The position numbers were made by a program, and so were the translations under genes. From an uncultured Clostridia bacterium (lineage in GTDB: Bacteria > Bacillota > Clostridia > Christensenellales > Aristaeellaceae), in NCBI GenBank assembly GCA_944362695.1, contig CALVTQ010000035.1:1-64000 (forward strand): DNA of 64,000 bases. Reading direction: 5' to 3'. Under the pieces are notes generated by a model, which did no database searches, had not been told where the DNA came from, and saw nothing but the letters and a program-made list of their open reading frames with translations. Positions 1-8,575 of this stretch are shown here, in pieces (within the stretch, counting starts at the first letter, position 1; every line of letters begins with the position of its first letter).

Positions 1-151
1 CGCCCGCCATCGCCCTGCGGTAGTCGTCCATGCGCTCGCTCGTGAAGCCGGACGTGTCCTCCTCGGGCGCGCCCTTGCCGCCGAGCTTCGCCATGAGGCC
101 CTTCGCCTTTGCAAACAGCCCGCCCGCCTTCTTTTCCGTATCGTCCGCCAT
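1..151 (-). CDS. Hypothetical protein, N-terminal fragment
   Basis: Only the first 50 codons lie in the window; the gene runs off the left edge. ATG at 151 is chosen because GGAAAGG lies about 9 bases upstream; an in-frame ATG at 160 sits too close to that site. The visible protein begins MADDTEKKAGGLFAKAKGLM and is rich in Lys, Gly and Ala, with no signal peptide or recognisable domain. I cannot assign a function. Confidence 0.5.
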   Translation of the reverse strand, partial: MADDTEKKAGGLFAKAKGLMAKLGGKGAPEEDTSGFTSERMDDYRRAMAG

Positions 152-297
152 GTCCCTCATCCTTTCCCGCACAGGACGCGCGCACGCAGACCATGCGCGC
201 CGCATCCTGTTCTTTGCATGCATGATTATATCAATTTTGTCCGCCCTTTTCAACGGTATTGTGTCTGCGCCCGCCCGCCGCATCTATATGATGCCAT

Positions 298-337
298 AAA
301 AAAACCGCCCGTCCCGCGCGAACCCTGCCGTCGGGCG
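298..337 (-). terminator. Rho-independent terminator after the MBL-fold gene
   Basis: On the minus strand CGCCCG pairs with CGGGCG (306-311 with 332-337) and is followed by a run of seven T (298-304). It lies just past the stop codon of the MBL-fold gene. Confidence 0.7.
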
Positions 338-352
338 ATGTGCTTGTCTTGT

Positions 353-1147
353 TCAGCCTTCCGCGTTCTCGTCCTCGTCCTCGTCCAGCTTCCCCTCGAT
401 GAAGTCGCGCAGCTTCCTGTCCGGCGCGCTGTCCTCGCTCTCGGGGATGCTCAGGCTGACGCTGTCGCCCGCGTGCTCGATGGCGACGATCTTGGTCGCG
501 CTCGTCTCGCCGGTGAGCGCGAAGCGCAGCGCCACGTCCCCGCGCCCCTGGAAGTGCATGGGGATCATGATGCGCGGCTTGACGGTCATCACAAAGTAGC
601 CCGCGCCCGCGTCGTACATGCTGCCCTGCCTCGGGTCGACCGGGAAGAACGCCACGTCGATGCTCTCCACGGGGATCGGCGCGACGCAGTCGTAGAACGC
701 CTTTTCGGCCTGCGCGATCTCGTTGATGCTCGATTCGTCGCGCCAGTGCCAGAGGTTGAGGTCGCCCGCGTGGAAGATGCGGATGCCGAGGTATTCGACA
801 AGGAACGACACGCCCTCGTCGGTGGAGCCGAACGCGCGCACCGTCACAGGCCCGAGGCCGCGCTCCTCGCCCGGCTTCATGCGCACGCCCTTGTGCGGCA
901 GAGGCACGTCCTCGCCCAGCACATACACCGCACGCTCGCCGCACAGGTCGTAGACCGTCGGGGAGAAGTGGGTGTCGTGGCGGTGGCTGACGAACACGTA
1001 GACCCGCTTGAGGCTTGCGAGCTCCTTTTTGTCCGGCATGACGCGCTCGTCGCTGCCGTTTTCGCTGAAATCAAAGAGCATGCCCGTCTCGTCGACGGTG
1101 ACCAGGAAGCCGCTGCCCCCCAGATACTGCACAGAGATATCCTTCAT
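353..1147 (-). CDS. Metallo-beta-lactamase-fold hydrolase
   Basis: A 264-residue protein of the metallo-beta-lactamase superfamily. The metal-binding motif appears as SHRHDTH (HxHDxH type) about 65 residues in, followed by an HAGDLNLWHW segment supplying the bridging Asp and a later MIPMH segment. The pattern resembles the UlaG/YcbL-like group of cytoplasmic hydrolases, whose substrates vary; I do not assign one. The C terminus is acidic. The start at 1147 is preferred over an upstream in-frame ATG at 1192 because AAGGGGG lies about 10 bases before it. It has its own promoter and terminator and so is probably a single-gene unit. Confidence 0.8.
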   Translation of the reverse strand: MKDISVQYLGGSGFLVTVDETGMLFDFSENGSDERVMPDKKELASLKRVYVFVSHRHDTHFSPTVYDLCGERAVYVLGEDVPLPHKGVRMKPGEERGLGPVTVRAFGSTDEGVSFLVEYLGIRIFHAGDLNLWHWRDESSINEIAQAEKAFYDCVAPIPVESIDVAFFPVDPRQGSMYDAGAGYFVMTVKPRIMIPMHFQGRGDVALRFALTGETSATKIVAIEHAGDSVSLSIPESEDSAPDRKLRDFIEGKLDEDEDENAEG

Positions 1148-1213
1148 CTTGCCGGAACCCCCTTCTCTCAAGGCCATCCGCGCGTCGTTCACGCGCCTCG
1201 TTTCTCACCTACC

Positions 1214-1241
1214 ATTTTATCCATATTTTTCCACTTGTCAA
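1214..1241 (-). promoter_or_regulatory. Sigma-A promoter of the MBL-fold gene
   Basis: On the minus strand TTGACA (1236-1241) and TAAAAT (1214-1219) are separated by 16 bp, about 65 bp upstream of the chosen start codon. Confidence 0.7.
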
Positions 1242-1377
1242 TATTTTTTGTGCCTTTTCGAAATTGTTTTACCCATTACACATGTATTATTTTAACTTTT
1301 GCGCCCCATTTCCTCCACTTTTCATGTTTTTTCGTCATATTTCGACATTTTCCGACACTTCAAGCCCGCACATACCC

Positions 1378-1745
1378 GTCCGAATGATCGCCGTCGCCCC
1401 GGTAGCCCCACGTAGCCCCGGTAACTCCGGTAGCCCCGGTAGCCCCTCGTAACCCCGGTAGCCCATTCCCGAACACACGACACCTCACGACAAAACAGAC
1501 CAAGCACCACTTTGGAACTCAGATAAACTTCTAACCAAACAAAGCTCCAATGCCCAATAAGTAGCCCCAGGGTGTCCAGAGGGGCGAGAGGGGGAAAATC
1601 GAAATCCCCCCTACGTCCCTCTGGCCCGCGGAGCGCGTAGCCCGCGGAGCGCGTAGCTCCCGGTTACTCGCGCAGCGGGTAACCGCGTAACCCCCCGTAA
1701 CCCCCGTAGCCCTCGTAACCCTTCGCATTCCCTAGCAGGGGAAAC
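1378..1745. repeat. Dispersed intergenic repeat mosaic (copy 1)
   Basis: No gene is visible between 1242 and 1769. The segment starts with a run of GTAGCCCC/GTAACCCC units (1390-1465). Next is a block containing CTTTGGAACTCAGATAAACT (about 1510-1530), then a block containing GGGGCGAGAGGGGGAAAATC (1581-1600) and two GCGGAGCGCGTAG units. It ends in more GTAACCCC units. The same blocks occur in the same order at about 15,605-15,900, with only scattered differences. Confidence 0.85.
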
Positions 1746-1769
1746 GTTCGGGCTTTGCTTTTCCAGCCA

Positions 1770-3305
1770 TCACCCCACACCATCCAGCGCATCAAGCCCA
1801 CCGTCCGTCAGCCTCACCCACCGCGTGCACACTTCCCCCGCGAATAGCCTGTCGTGCGATACGGCGATGATGCATCCGGGATAATCGCTTAGCAGCGCGC
1901 GCACAACCGGCCCGGAGAGCGGCGAGAGATTGCGCGTCGGCTCGTCCAGAAGCAGCACGTCCGCCCCGGAGAGCGCCATCATCAGGAACATGAGTTTCGC
2001 CCGCTGCCCGCCGGAGAGCGCGGCGCACGGGTGGTTCATCTCCTCGCCGGTGAATTTCATCGATCCCAGCGCCACGCCCGCAAAATCCCGCTCGCTCTTT
2101 TCGCCGCTTGGCGAGAGCATCTCCACCGGCGTCTTTGCGGCATCGAGGATGTCCATCGCGTCCTGCGGCATGTAGAACACATGGAGGTCGCGCCGCGCCT
2201 TCAATTCACCCAATATGATCTTCAGCAGCGTGCTCTTGCCCGCGCCGTTTTGGCCCATGATGCACAGCTTCTCCCTCCCGCGCACGGTGAGCCGCACGTC
2301 CTTGCTGAGCACACGCCCGTCCACGGCCAGCTCCGGCAGGCTCATGTCCAGCACGACCTTCCCCGGCGCGAGCGGCTCGCATGTCAGCCTGGCGAAAATC
2401 GCCTCCTCCTGTTCGGGCATGGCCGTCATGCTTTCCGCCTCGCGCTCAAAGCGCCGCCCCGTGCTCATCACGGCGTGCATCTTCTTTTTGAGTAGCTGCG
2501 CGCCGTGCGGGTCCTGCCGCGACACGCGGTTCTGGTCGCGCTCGACCTTGCGGCGGATGGTCTCGTATCGCTCCATGCGCTTGTCGTGCTCCTCGCGCTC
2601 CTTGCGGGCGAGCTGCGTCTGCTTTTCAAACAGGTCTGCGCGGGTTTGCACAAATTCGCCGTATCCCATCCGGCTCATGCTCGAGCGCGCCACCGTGCGC
2701 CGCCGCAGCCGCTCCATCAAAATCACGCCCGTCGCCGTACGGCTAAGCAGCGTCTCGTCGTGCGAGATATACAGAATCGGCAGCCCGCAGGAGAGCATGA
2801 ACTCCTCCAGCCAGCAAAGCGTGTCCGCGTCGATGTCGTTGCTCGGCTCGTCCAGAAGCAGCACCTCCGGCTCGCCCATCAGGATTCGCGCCATTTGCAG
2901 CTTCACGCGCTCCCCGCCGGAAAAATCGCCCATCCTCTGCTCGCTGTAAAACACGTCCGCCGGGATGCGCAGCCGCGACGCGATGCGGGCAAGCTCCTTG
3001 GGCGTCTGGTCGAAAAACGCCGGGTCGTCCGCGAAAAATTCGTATGCGCTTTTTTCGTAGTCGCAAGCGGGCAGCTCCTGCGGCAGATAGCCGCTTCGCC
3101 AATTGCAGGATATCTGCCCCGTCATTTCGATGTAATCGTATATGGAATTGTCCCCCGCGACCGCGCGCAGCAGCGTCGATTTGCCGTTGCCCTCCTCGCC
3201 GATGAGCGCCAGCCGCTCGCCGTCATTTAATGTAAAGGACAGGTTTTCGCACAGCGCGGTCAGATCGCGCCTGTGGTATAGCGAAAGATTCTTCACCTGA
3301 AGCAT
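1770..3305 (-). CDS. ABC-F family ATPase (ribosome-associated type)
   Basis: A 511-residue soluble protein with two ABC ATPase cassettes and no membrane segments, the ABC-F layout. Cassette 1 has Walker A GEEGNGKST, signature FSGGE and Walker B LLLDEPSNDID. Cassette 2 has GQNGAGKST, LSGGQ and LLLDEPTRNLS. A charged linker rich in Lys, Arg and Glu separates them. ABC-F proteins act on the ribosome as translation factors or antibiotic-protection factors; which applies here cannot be read from sequence. The gene lies behind a promoter and an unusually long leader, a context common for antibiotic-inducible ABC-F genes. GGAGGG lies upstream of the ATG. Confidence 0.85.
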   Translation of the reverse strand: MLQVKNLSLYHRRDLTALCENLSFTLNDGERLALIGEEGNGKSTLLRAVAGDNSIYDYIEMTGQISCNWRSGYLPQELPACDYEKSAYEFFADDPAFFDQTPKELARIASRLRIPADVFYSEQRMGDFSGGERVKLQMARILMGEPEVLLLDEPSNDIDADTLCWLEEFMLSCGLPILYISHDETLLSRTATGVILMERLRRRTVARSSMSRMGYGEFVQTRADLFEKQTQLARKEREEHDKRMERYETIRRKVERDQNRVSRQDPHGAQLLKKKMHAVMSTGRRFEREAESMTAMPEQEEAIFARLTCEPLAPGKVVLDMSLPELAVDGRVLSKDVRLTVRGREKLCIMGQNGAGKSTLLKIILGELKARRDLHVFYMPQDAMDILDAAKTPVEMLSPSGEKSERDFAGVALGSMKFTGEEMNHPCAALSGGQRAKLMFLMMALSGADVLLLDEPTRNLSPLSGPVVRALLSDYPGCIIAVSHDRLFAGEVCTRWVRLTDGGLDALDGVG

Positions 3306-3572
3306 ATGCGTGCCATCCCTCCGTCATGCGTCGATGTGTATGCAGCATCGCAGGGCATAAAAAAGCCGCCCGACGCCGCAGCGTGGACGAACGCGCATAT
3401 GACCTGCGTGGGCATCGCATCGCGCATTTTCATCCCGCATGGGCGCACGAAACTCAGCCGTATGCCATCGCTTACGGCGGGCTTCCCTTCCCCTGCATGG
3501 CGCTTTCCCTCGCGCCGGATGAAAATCAGATTCGCATATGCCGGTGCTCCGCTCCTTCGCTTGATTTGCATC
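3306..3572 (-). promoter_or_regulatory. Long 5' leader of the ABC-F gene, possible attenuator
   Basis: The promoter at 3573-3601 predicts a leader of about 260 nt before the ABC-F start. On the minus strand the leader has a GC-rich stretch ending GGGCGGCTTTTTTATG around 3355-3370, resembling an intrinsic terminator ahead of the coding region. Several short reading frames cross it, but none is clearly a leader peptide. Attenuation is an inference. Confidence 0.4.
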
Positions 3573-3601
3573 ATCATATCATGAATCCCGACCCTTGTCA
3601 A
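3573..3601 (-). promoter_or_regulatory. Sigma-A promoter of the ABC-F gene
   Basis: On the minus strand TTGACA (3596-3601), 17 bp, then TATGAT (3573-3578). It is back to back with the promoter of the MarR operon. Confidence 0.8.
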
Positions 3602-3632
3602 CTCGCGCACTGACCGGCGAAATTCCGCGCGC

Positions 3633-3693
3633 TTGACAATTCTTCCGTTCGGGTGTATACTATCTCATAGTATTAGCTTTTAGTATTAGCTTT
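3633..3693 (+). promoter_or_regulatory. Promoter and likely MarR operator
   Basis: TTGACA (3633-3638), 17 bp, TATACT (3656-3661). A perfect 7+7 palindrome, ATACTATCTCATAGTAT (3657-3673), overlaps the -10 box, followed by two direct copies of TAGTATTAGCTTT (3668-3680 and 3681-3693). Position and symmetry suit autoregulation by the MarR protein encoded next; that link is inferred. Confidence 0.75.
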
Positions 3694-3800
3694 CACTGTG
3701 AGCAATCGCTTCCCCGACGCCTCCCCTGCGCCGCAAGGTGCATTTTTTGCTGCTTGGGGAAAAGCGCGCCGCAGCATCGCATAGGAAAGGAGAGAACGCT

Positions 3801-4259
3801 ATGGATAAATTCGCCGAGCTGGCCGACAGGCTCATGAGCGAGCTGGACAGGCATCCCCATGCCCCGCCGGACAACGTATCCGCGGCGCTTCGGGGCGAGG
3901 CCGCCGTGCTGCGTCTGCTCGGCACAAACGGCGAGGCCATGTGCGCGGGCGGCATATCCCAGAAGCTGAACATGCGCACATCGCGCATCGCCGCCGTGCT
4001 CAATTCGCTCGAAAAGAAGGGCCTCATCGCCCGGCAGACCGACCCGCAGGACAAACGCCGCGTCATGGTGCATTTGACCGACGAGGGCATGCGCAAGCAC
4101 CTTCGCCACGCCGCCGGGGCGCGCGCACACACCGTCGCCATGCTCACGGCATTGGGCGAGCGCGACGCCGAGGATTTCGTGCGCGTCGTCGGCAGGCTGC
4201 TGGACATCCTGCCCACGCTCGATCACCCCGATCCCGATACAGAAGAGGCGGACATCTGA
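3801..4259 (+). CDS. MarR family transcriptional regulator
   Basis: A 152-residue winged-helix regulator. Residues about 35-100 carry the MarR DNA-binding region: a helix pair around MCAGGISQKLNMRTSRIAAV, then the wing KKGLIARQTDPQDKRRVMVH with the typical DxRD-like turn. The ATG at 3801 follows AAGGAGAG with good spacing; an upstream in-frame ATG lacks a ribosome site. It is the first gene of an operon with two ABC exporter halves. MarR proteins in this arrangement usually repress their own operon until a ligand, often a drug, is bound. The palindrome over the promoter supports this. Confidence 0.85.
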   Translation: MDKFAELADRLMSELDRHPHAPPDNVSAALRGEAAVLRLLGTNGEAMCAGGISQKLNMRTSRIAAVLNSLEKKGLIARQTDPQDKRRVMVHLTDEGMRKHLRHAAGARAHTVAMLTALGERDAEDFVRVVGRLLDILPTLDHPDPDTEEADI

Positions 4260-4299
4260 CGCCCGCCGGTTCATCATATACACCCAAAGGAGGATACCC

Positions 4300-6120
4300 A
4301 TGACCCAAACCCAACCCGCCAAGCGCAAGCGCCTGCCCGGCACGAGGATCGTCCGCGAGGTCAAGCAATACGCCAGGCCCGCGTTCCTCTCCCCGCTGTG
4401 CACGATCGCGTGCGTCATTCTCGAGATTCTTCTGCCCTATCTGACCGCCTCCATCATCGACGACGGCATCACCGCGGGCAACATGGCCCATGTCGTCAAG
4501 GTCGGCGCGCTGATGGTGGCGATGGCCTGCTGCGCCGCCGGCTTTGCGCTGCTCGCGGGCCATTTCACCGCGAAGGCCTCGACCGGCTTTGCCTATAACC
4601 TGCGCAAGGCCATGTTTGATAACATCCAGACCTTCTCCTTTTCCAACATCGACAAGTTCTCCACAGCCGGCCTCGTCACCCGCATGACCACCGACGTGAC
4701 CAGCATCCAGAACGCGTTCCAGATGATCCTGATGATGTGCACGCGCGCGCCGGTCACGCTGATCACCGCGCTGTTCATGGCGTTCTCCATCAGCGCGAGG
4801 CTCTCGCTGATCTTCCTTGTGGTCATGGCCGTGCTGCTCGTCGCGCTCACGACGCTGATCCCTAAGGCCATGCGCTATTTTGAGCAGATGTTCAAAAAGT
4901 TCGACGTGTTCAACGCCGTCATCAAGGAGAACATCGGCGCCATCCGCGTGGTCAAGGCATTCGTGCGCGAGGACTACGAGAATAAGAAGTTCGGCAAGGC
5001 CGCAAACGACGTCTACGACAACTCCGTCGGCGCGGAGCGCATCATCGTGCTCAATAACCCGATCATGACCCTCTGCGTGGACGCCTGCATCATCCTGATC
5101 AGCTGGTTCGGCGCGAAGATGATCGTCGGGCAGACGGGTCTTACCACCGGCAACCTGACCAGCCTGCTGACCTATGTCATGAACATCCTCATGAGCCTGA
5201 TGATGCTCTCGATGGCGTTCGTCATGATCACGTCCTCCATCGCCGCCGCAGAGCGCATCGAGGAAGTGCTCGACGAGAAGGCCGATATCGCCTCCCCCGA
5301 GAAAAACGCCGTCACGACCGTCAAGGACGGCTCCATCGACTTTGACGGCGTCTACTTCTCCTATCATCCCGAGAGCGCCGAGCCGGTGCTCTCCGATATC
5401 AATCTGCACATCAAATCCGGCGAGACCATCGGCATCATCGGCGCGACGGGCTCATCCAAATCCAGCCTCGTCAACCTGATCTCCCGCCTGTACGACGTGA
5501 CTTCCGGCAGCGTCAGGGTCGGCGGCGTCGACGTGCGCGATTACGACGTCGAGTCCCTGCGCGGCGAGGTCTCCGTCGTGCTGCAGAAGAACGTCCTGTT
5601 CTCCGGCACGATCCTTGACAACCTGCGCTGGGGCGACCCGAACGCCACCGAGGAGGAGTGTAAGGAAGCCTGCCGCCTGGCCTGCGCCGACGAGTTCATC
5701 TCCCGCATGCCCGAGGGCTACAACACCATGATCGAGCGCGGCGGCACGAACGTCTCCGGCGGCCAGAAGCAGCGCCTGTGCATCGCCCGCGCGCTCCTTC
5801 GCAAGCCCAAGGTGCTCATTCTCGATGACTCCACGTCCGCCGTCGACACCGCGACCGACGCCAAGATCCGCGCCGCGATGAAGACGCACATTCCCGGCAC
5901 GACCAAGCTGATCATCGCCCAGCGCATCGCCTCCGTCGAGGACGCCGACCGCGTGCTGGTTCTGGATGACGGCCGCGTGGCCGCGTTCGATACGCCGGAA
6001 AATCTGCTTGAGAACTGCCCGATCTATCAGGACGTCTACCATAGCCAGAAGGGCGGCGGCAGCGGCGACTTTGACGAGGCGTCCATGCGCGACGACCATG
6101 AGAAAGGAGGCGAGGCGTAA
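4300..6120 (+). CDS. ABC exporter half (permease-ATPase), degenerate site partner
   Basis: A 606-residue type IV ABC exporter: an N-terminal six-helix transmembrane domain (about 20-320) fused to an ATPase domain. The Walker A region reads GATGSSKS (about 381-388), with Ser where Gly normally precedes Lys. Walker B reads LILDDSTSAVD, with Asp in place of the catalytic Glu. The switch region reads IAQRI, with Gln in place of the usual His, while the signature VSGGQ is intact. This combination is typical of the catalytically weak half of heterodimeric exporters. It starts after AAAGGAGG and overlaps the next gene by one base, so the two products probably pair. Confidence 0.9.
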   Translation: MTQTQPAKRKRLPGTRIVREVKQYARPAFLSPLCTIACVILEILLPYLTASIIDDGITAGNMAHVVKVGALMVAMACCAAGFALLAGHFTAKASTGFAYNLRKAMFDNIQTFSFSNIDKFSTAGLVTRMTTDVTSIQNAFQMILMMCTRAPVTLITALFMAFSISARLSLIFLVVMAVLLVALTTLIPKAMRYFEQMFKKFDVFNAVIKENIGAIRVVKAFVREDYENKKFGKAANDVYDNSVGAERIIVLNNPIMTLCVDACIILISWFGAKMIVGQTGLTTGNLTSLLTYVMNILMSLMMLSMAFVMITSSIAAAERIEEVLDEKADIASPEKNAVTTVKDGSIDFDGVYFSYHPESAEPVLSDINLHIKSGETIGIIGATGSSKSSLVNLISRLYDVTSGSVRVGGVDVRDYDVESLRGEVSVVLQKNVLFSGTILDNLRWGDPNATEEECKEACRLACADEFISRMPEGYNTMIERGGTNVSGGQKQRLCIARALLRKPKVLILDDSTSAVDTATDAKIRAAMKTHIPGTTKLIIAQRIASVEDADRVLVLDDGRVAAFDTPENLLENCPIYQDVYHSQKGGGSGDFDEASMRDDHEKGGEA

Positions 6121-8033
6121 TGCACGGCGGCCCGAACAGACGATTCAAAAACGCCGGCAAGCGCGGCGCGAAGAACCCGAAAAAGACGTTCCTGCGCATA
6201 TTCGCCGAGGTCATGCGCAAGTATAAATTCCATTGCCTCGCCGTGCTGGTGTGCATCGGCGTGAGCGCGTTCGCCACGGTGCGCGGCACGCTCTTTACCC
6301 AGACCCTCATCGACGATTACATCATCCCCATGATCGGCGCTCAGCACCCCGACTTCGCCCCGCTGGCCCGCGCGCTGCTCTCCGTGGCCGTGATCTATCT
6401 GCTCGGCGCGTTCTCCGGCTGGCTCAACGGATATCTCATGATCTTCGTGACGCAGGGCACGCTGCGCAATATGCGCGTGCGCCTGTTTGAGAAGATGGAG
6501 CGCCTGCCGATCAAGTATTTTGACACCCATTCCCACGGCGACATCATGTCGGTCTACACCAACGACATCGAGACCATGCGCCAGATGATCTCCCAGTCCC
6601 TGCCCCAGCTCATCAACAGCGTCGTGACCATCTTCTCGGTCACGCTCTCGATGATCATCCTCTCCATCCCGCTCACGCTCATCACGCTGGTGATGGTCGT
6701 CATCATGCTGCGCGTGTCCATGAGCCGCGTGAGCAAGGCGGGCAGCTTCTTCATCAAGCAGCAGAAGGACCTCGGCTCCGTCAATGGCTACATCGAGGAG
6801 ATGATGGACGGCCAGAAGGTCGTCAAGGTCTTCTGCCACGAGGACGCCAACATCGCGGACTTCGACAAGCTCAACGCCTCCCTACGCGACAGCGCCTATA
6901 ACGCCAACCGCATCTCCAACACCATCATGCCCATCACCATGGCCGTGGGCAACATGTCCTACGTGCTGTGCGCCATCGCGGGCGGCATGCTCGCGGCGGG
7001 CGGCGCGTTCGGCGTGACCATCGGCACGCTCGTCTCGTTCCTGACGCTCAATAAGTCGTTTAACCACCCGATCACGCAGGTCAGCCAGCAGGCCAACTCC
7101 GTCATCATGGCCCTCGCGGGCGCGGAGCGCGTCTTTGAGCTGATGGACGAAACGCCCGAGACCGACGACGGCTACGTGACGCTCGTCAACGTGAAGCGCA
7201 ACCCCGACGGCAGCCTCACGGAAGTGAACGAGCGCACCCGCCTGTGGGCGTGGAAGCACCCGCATAAGTCCACCGGCATCACCGAATACGTCGAGCTCAA
7301 GGGCGACATCGTCATGGACAACGTCGATTTTGGCTACCGCGACGACAAGATGGTGCTCCACGACATCAAGCTCTACGCCACGCCGGGCCAAAAGATCGCG
7401 TTCGTCGGCTCCACCGGCGCGGGCAAGACGACGATCACCAACCTCATCAACCGCTTCTACGACATTCAGGACGGCAAGATCCGCTACGACGGCATCAACA
7501 TCAACAAGATCAGGAAGGACGACCTGCGCCGCTCGCTGGGCATCGTGCTTCAGGACACGCGCCTGTTCACCGGCACGGTCATGGACAACATCCGCTATGG
7601 CCGCCTCGACGCGACGGACGAGGAGTGCATCGCCGCGGCCAAGCTCGCCAACGCGCACGGCTTCATCACGCGCCTGCCGCAGGGCTATGACACCATGATC
7701 ACCGGCGACGGCGGCAACCTCTCGCAGGGCCAGCGCCAGCTTCTGGCCATCGCCCGCGCAGCCGTGGCCGACCCGCCCGTGCTGATCCTCGACGAGGCGA
7801 CGTCCTCCATCGACACGCGCACAGAGGCGCTCGTGCAGGCCGGCATGGATCACCTGATGGAGGGCCGCACGACGTTCGTCATCGCGCACCGCCTCTCCAC
7901 GGTCAAGAACTCCAACTGCATCATGGTCTTGGAGCAGGGCCGCATCATCGAGCGCGGCACGCACGACGAGCTGATCGACCAGCACGGCAAGTATTACCAG
8001 CTCTACACCGGCGACTTCTCCGAGGCGTCGTGA
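6120..8033 (+). CDS. ABC exporter half (permease-ATPase), catalytic partner
   Basis: A 637-residue ABC exporter with an N-terminal six-helix membrane domain (about 35-340) and a C-terminal ATPase. Walker A is GSTGAGKT (about 430-437), Walker B LILDEATSSID with the catalytic Glu, the switch IAHRL has its His, and the signature is LSQGQ. All ATPase residues missing from the preceding gene are present here, so the pair should form an asymmetric exporter with one active site. A spacer of about 40 residues between the domains (around 350-400) is longer than usual. The substrate is unknown; MarR control suggests drug or metabolite export. Confidence 0.9.
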   Translation: MHGGPNRRFKNAGKRGAKNPKKTFLRIFAEVMRKYKFHCLAVLVCIGVSAFATVRGTLFTQTLIDDYIIPMIGAQHPDFAPLARALLSVAVIYLLGAFSGWLNGYLMIFVTQGTLRNMRVRLFEKMERLPIKYFDTHSHGDIMSVYTNDIETMRQMISQSLPQLINSVVTIFSVTLSMIILSIPLTLITLVMVVIMLRVSMSRVSKAGSFFIKQQKDLGSVNGYIEEMMDGQKVVKVFCHEDANIADFDKLNASLRDSAYNANRISNTIMPITMAVGNMSYVLCAIAGGMLAAGGAFGVTIGTLVSFLTLNKSFNHPITQVSQQANSVIMALAGAERVFELMDETPETDDGYVTLVNVKRNPDGSLTEVNERTRLWAWKHPHKSTGITEYVELKGDIVMDNVDFGYRDDKMVLHDIKLYATPGQKIAFVGSTGAGKTTITNLINRFYDIQDGKIRYDGININKIRKDDLRRSLGIVLQDTRLFTGTVMDNIRYGRLDATDEECIAAAKLANAHGFITRLPQGYDTMITGDGGNLSQGQRQLLAIARAAVADPPVLILDEATSSIDTRTEALVQAGMDHLMEGRTTFVIAHRLSTVKNSNCIMVLEQGRIIERGTHDELIDQHGKYYQLYTGDFSEAS

Positions 8034-8040
8034 TGAGCAT

Positions 8041-8072
8041 CGCGCCGGGGAATCGCCTCCGGCGCTTTTTTC
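8041..8072 (+). terminator. Terminator of the MarR-ABC operon
   Basis: GCGCCGG and CCGGCGC form a hairpin around GGAATCGCCT, followed by six T at about 8066-8071. Confidence 0.85.
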
Positions 8073-8515
8073 GTCCCGCGCCATGCCGCACGCCCGCGCG
8101 TCTGTCGGGGTACGTTTTTGTGTATCACACTGCGAAACTCTCCCCCTCTGCCGCAGCCGGTCACGGAGCCGCCTGCGGCGTCTCCCGATGCTTTTTTTGC
8201 TTTAGCCCGGCGCAGCCCTTTGGGCGTTGGGGCCTTTGTGCCGGGCCCCATGCGCGGCTTGGGTGGGCGGGGGTGACGGGCTCACGCCCACAGCCCCTGC
8301 GTTACCCCACAACCCATCCCCACCAGAACCAAAACGCCCCAATACCCAAAAAGCCGCATTGCCCCTCCCCTTGGGGAGGTGTCAGTCCGAAGGACTGACG
8401 GAGGGGTCACTAACTTAGGGCGGGTGGGCGGGCATTCAAAAAGCATCGCTTACAACAGAGTCTCAAAAGAAAACAAACGCCCTTCATGCACCCTAACCCC
8501 AAATCATCCTTCCCC
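8073..8515. repeat. Dispersed intergenic repeat mosaic (copy 2)
   Basis: No gene is visible from 8034 to 8575. A block of about 170 bp (8108-8275) contains GTTTTTGTGTATCAC, TTTGCTTTAGCCCGGCGCAG and GTGCCGGGCCCCATGCGCGG, and matches 15,373-15,533 and 19,541-19,700. It is followed by CCAGAACCAAAACGCCCCAA (also near 19,770), a hairpin with CAGTCCGAAGGACTG, and CATTCAAAAAGCATCGCTT (also at 19,974). TATAAT at 8531-8536 may be the -10 box of the next gene; its -35 box is not obvious. Confidence 0.85.
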
Positions 8516-8575
8516 ACCCCCTCCCAATGTGCTATAATCTAGAATATCCACCCCGCCGAAAAGGAGGCGCCCCCC

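Noticed and set aside
1378..1470. CRISPR-like array made of GTAACCCC/GTAGCCCC units
   Set aside because: Units are 8-12 bp, irregular, without unique spacers of constant length, and no cas genes are present.
4144..5409. Long open frames opposite the ABC exporter genes
   Set aside because: They are antisense to clear coding regions and have His/Asp/Arg-rich low-complexity content typical of GC-rich shadow frames.
4300..6120. Inactivated ABC exporter
   Set aside because: The altered Walker and switch residues are a known pattern of the weak half in heterodimeric exporters; the partner gene is complete.
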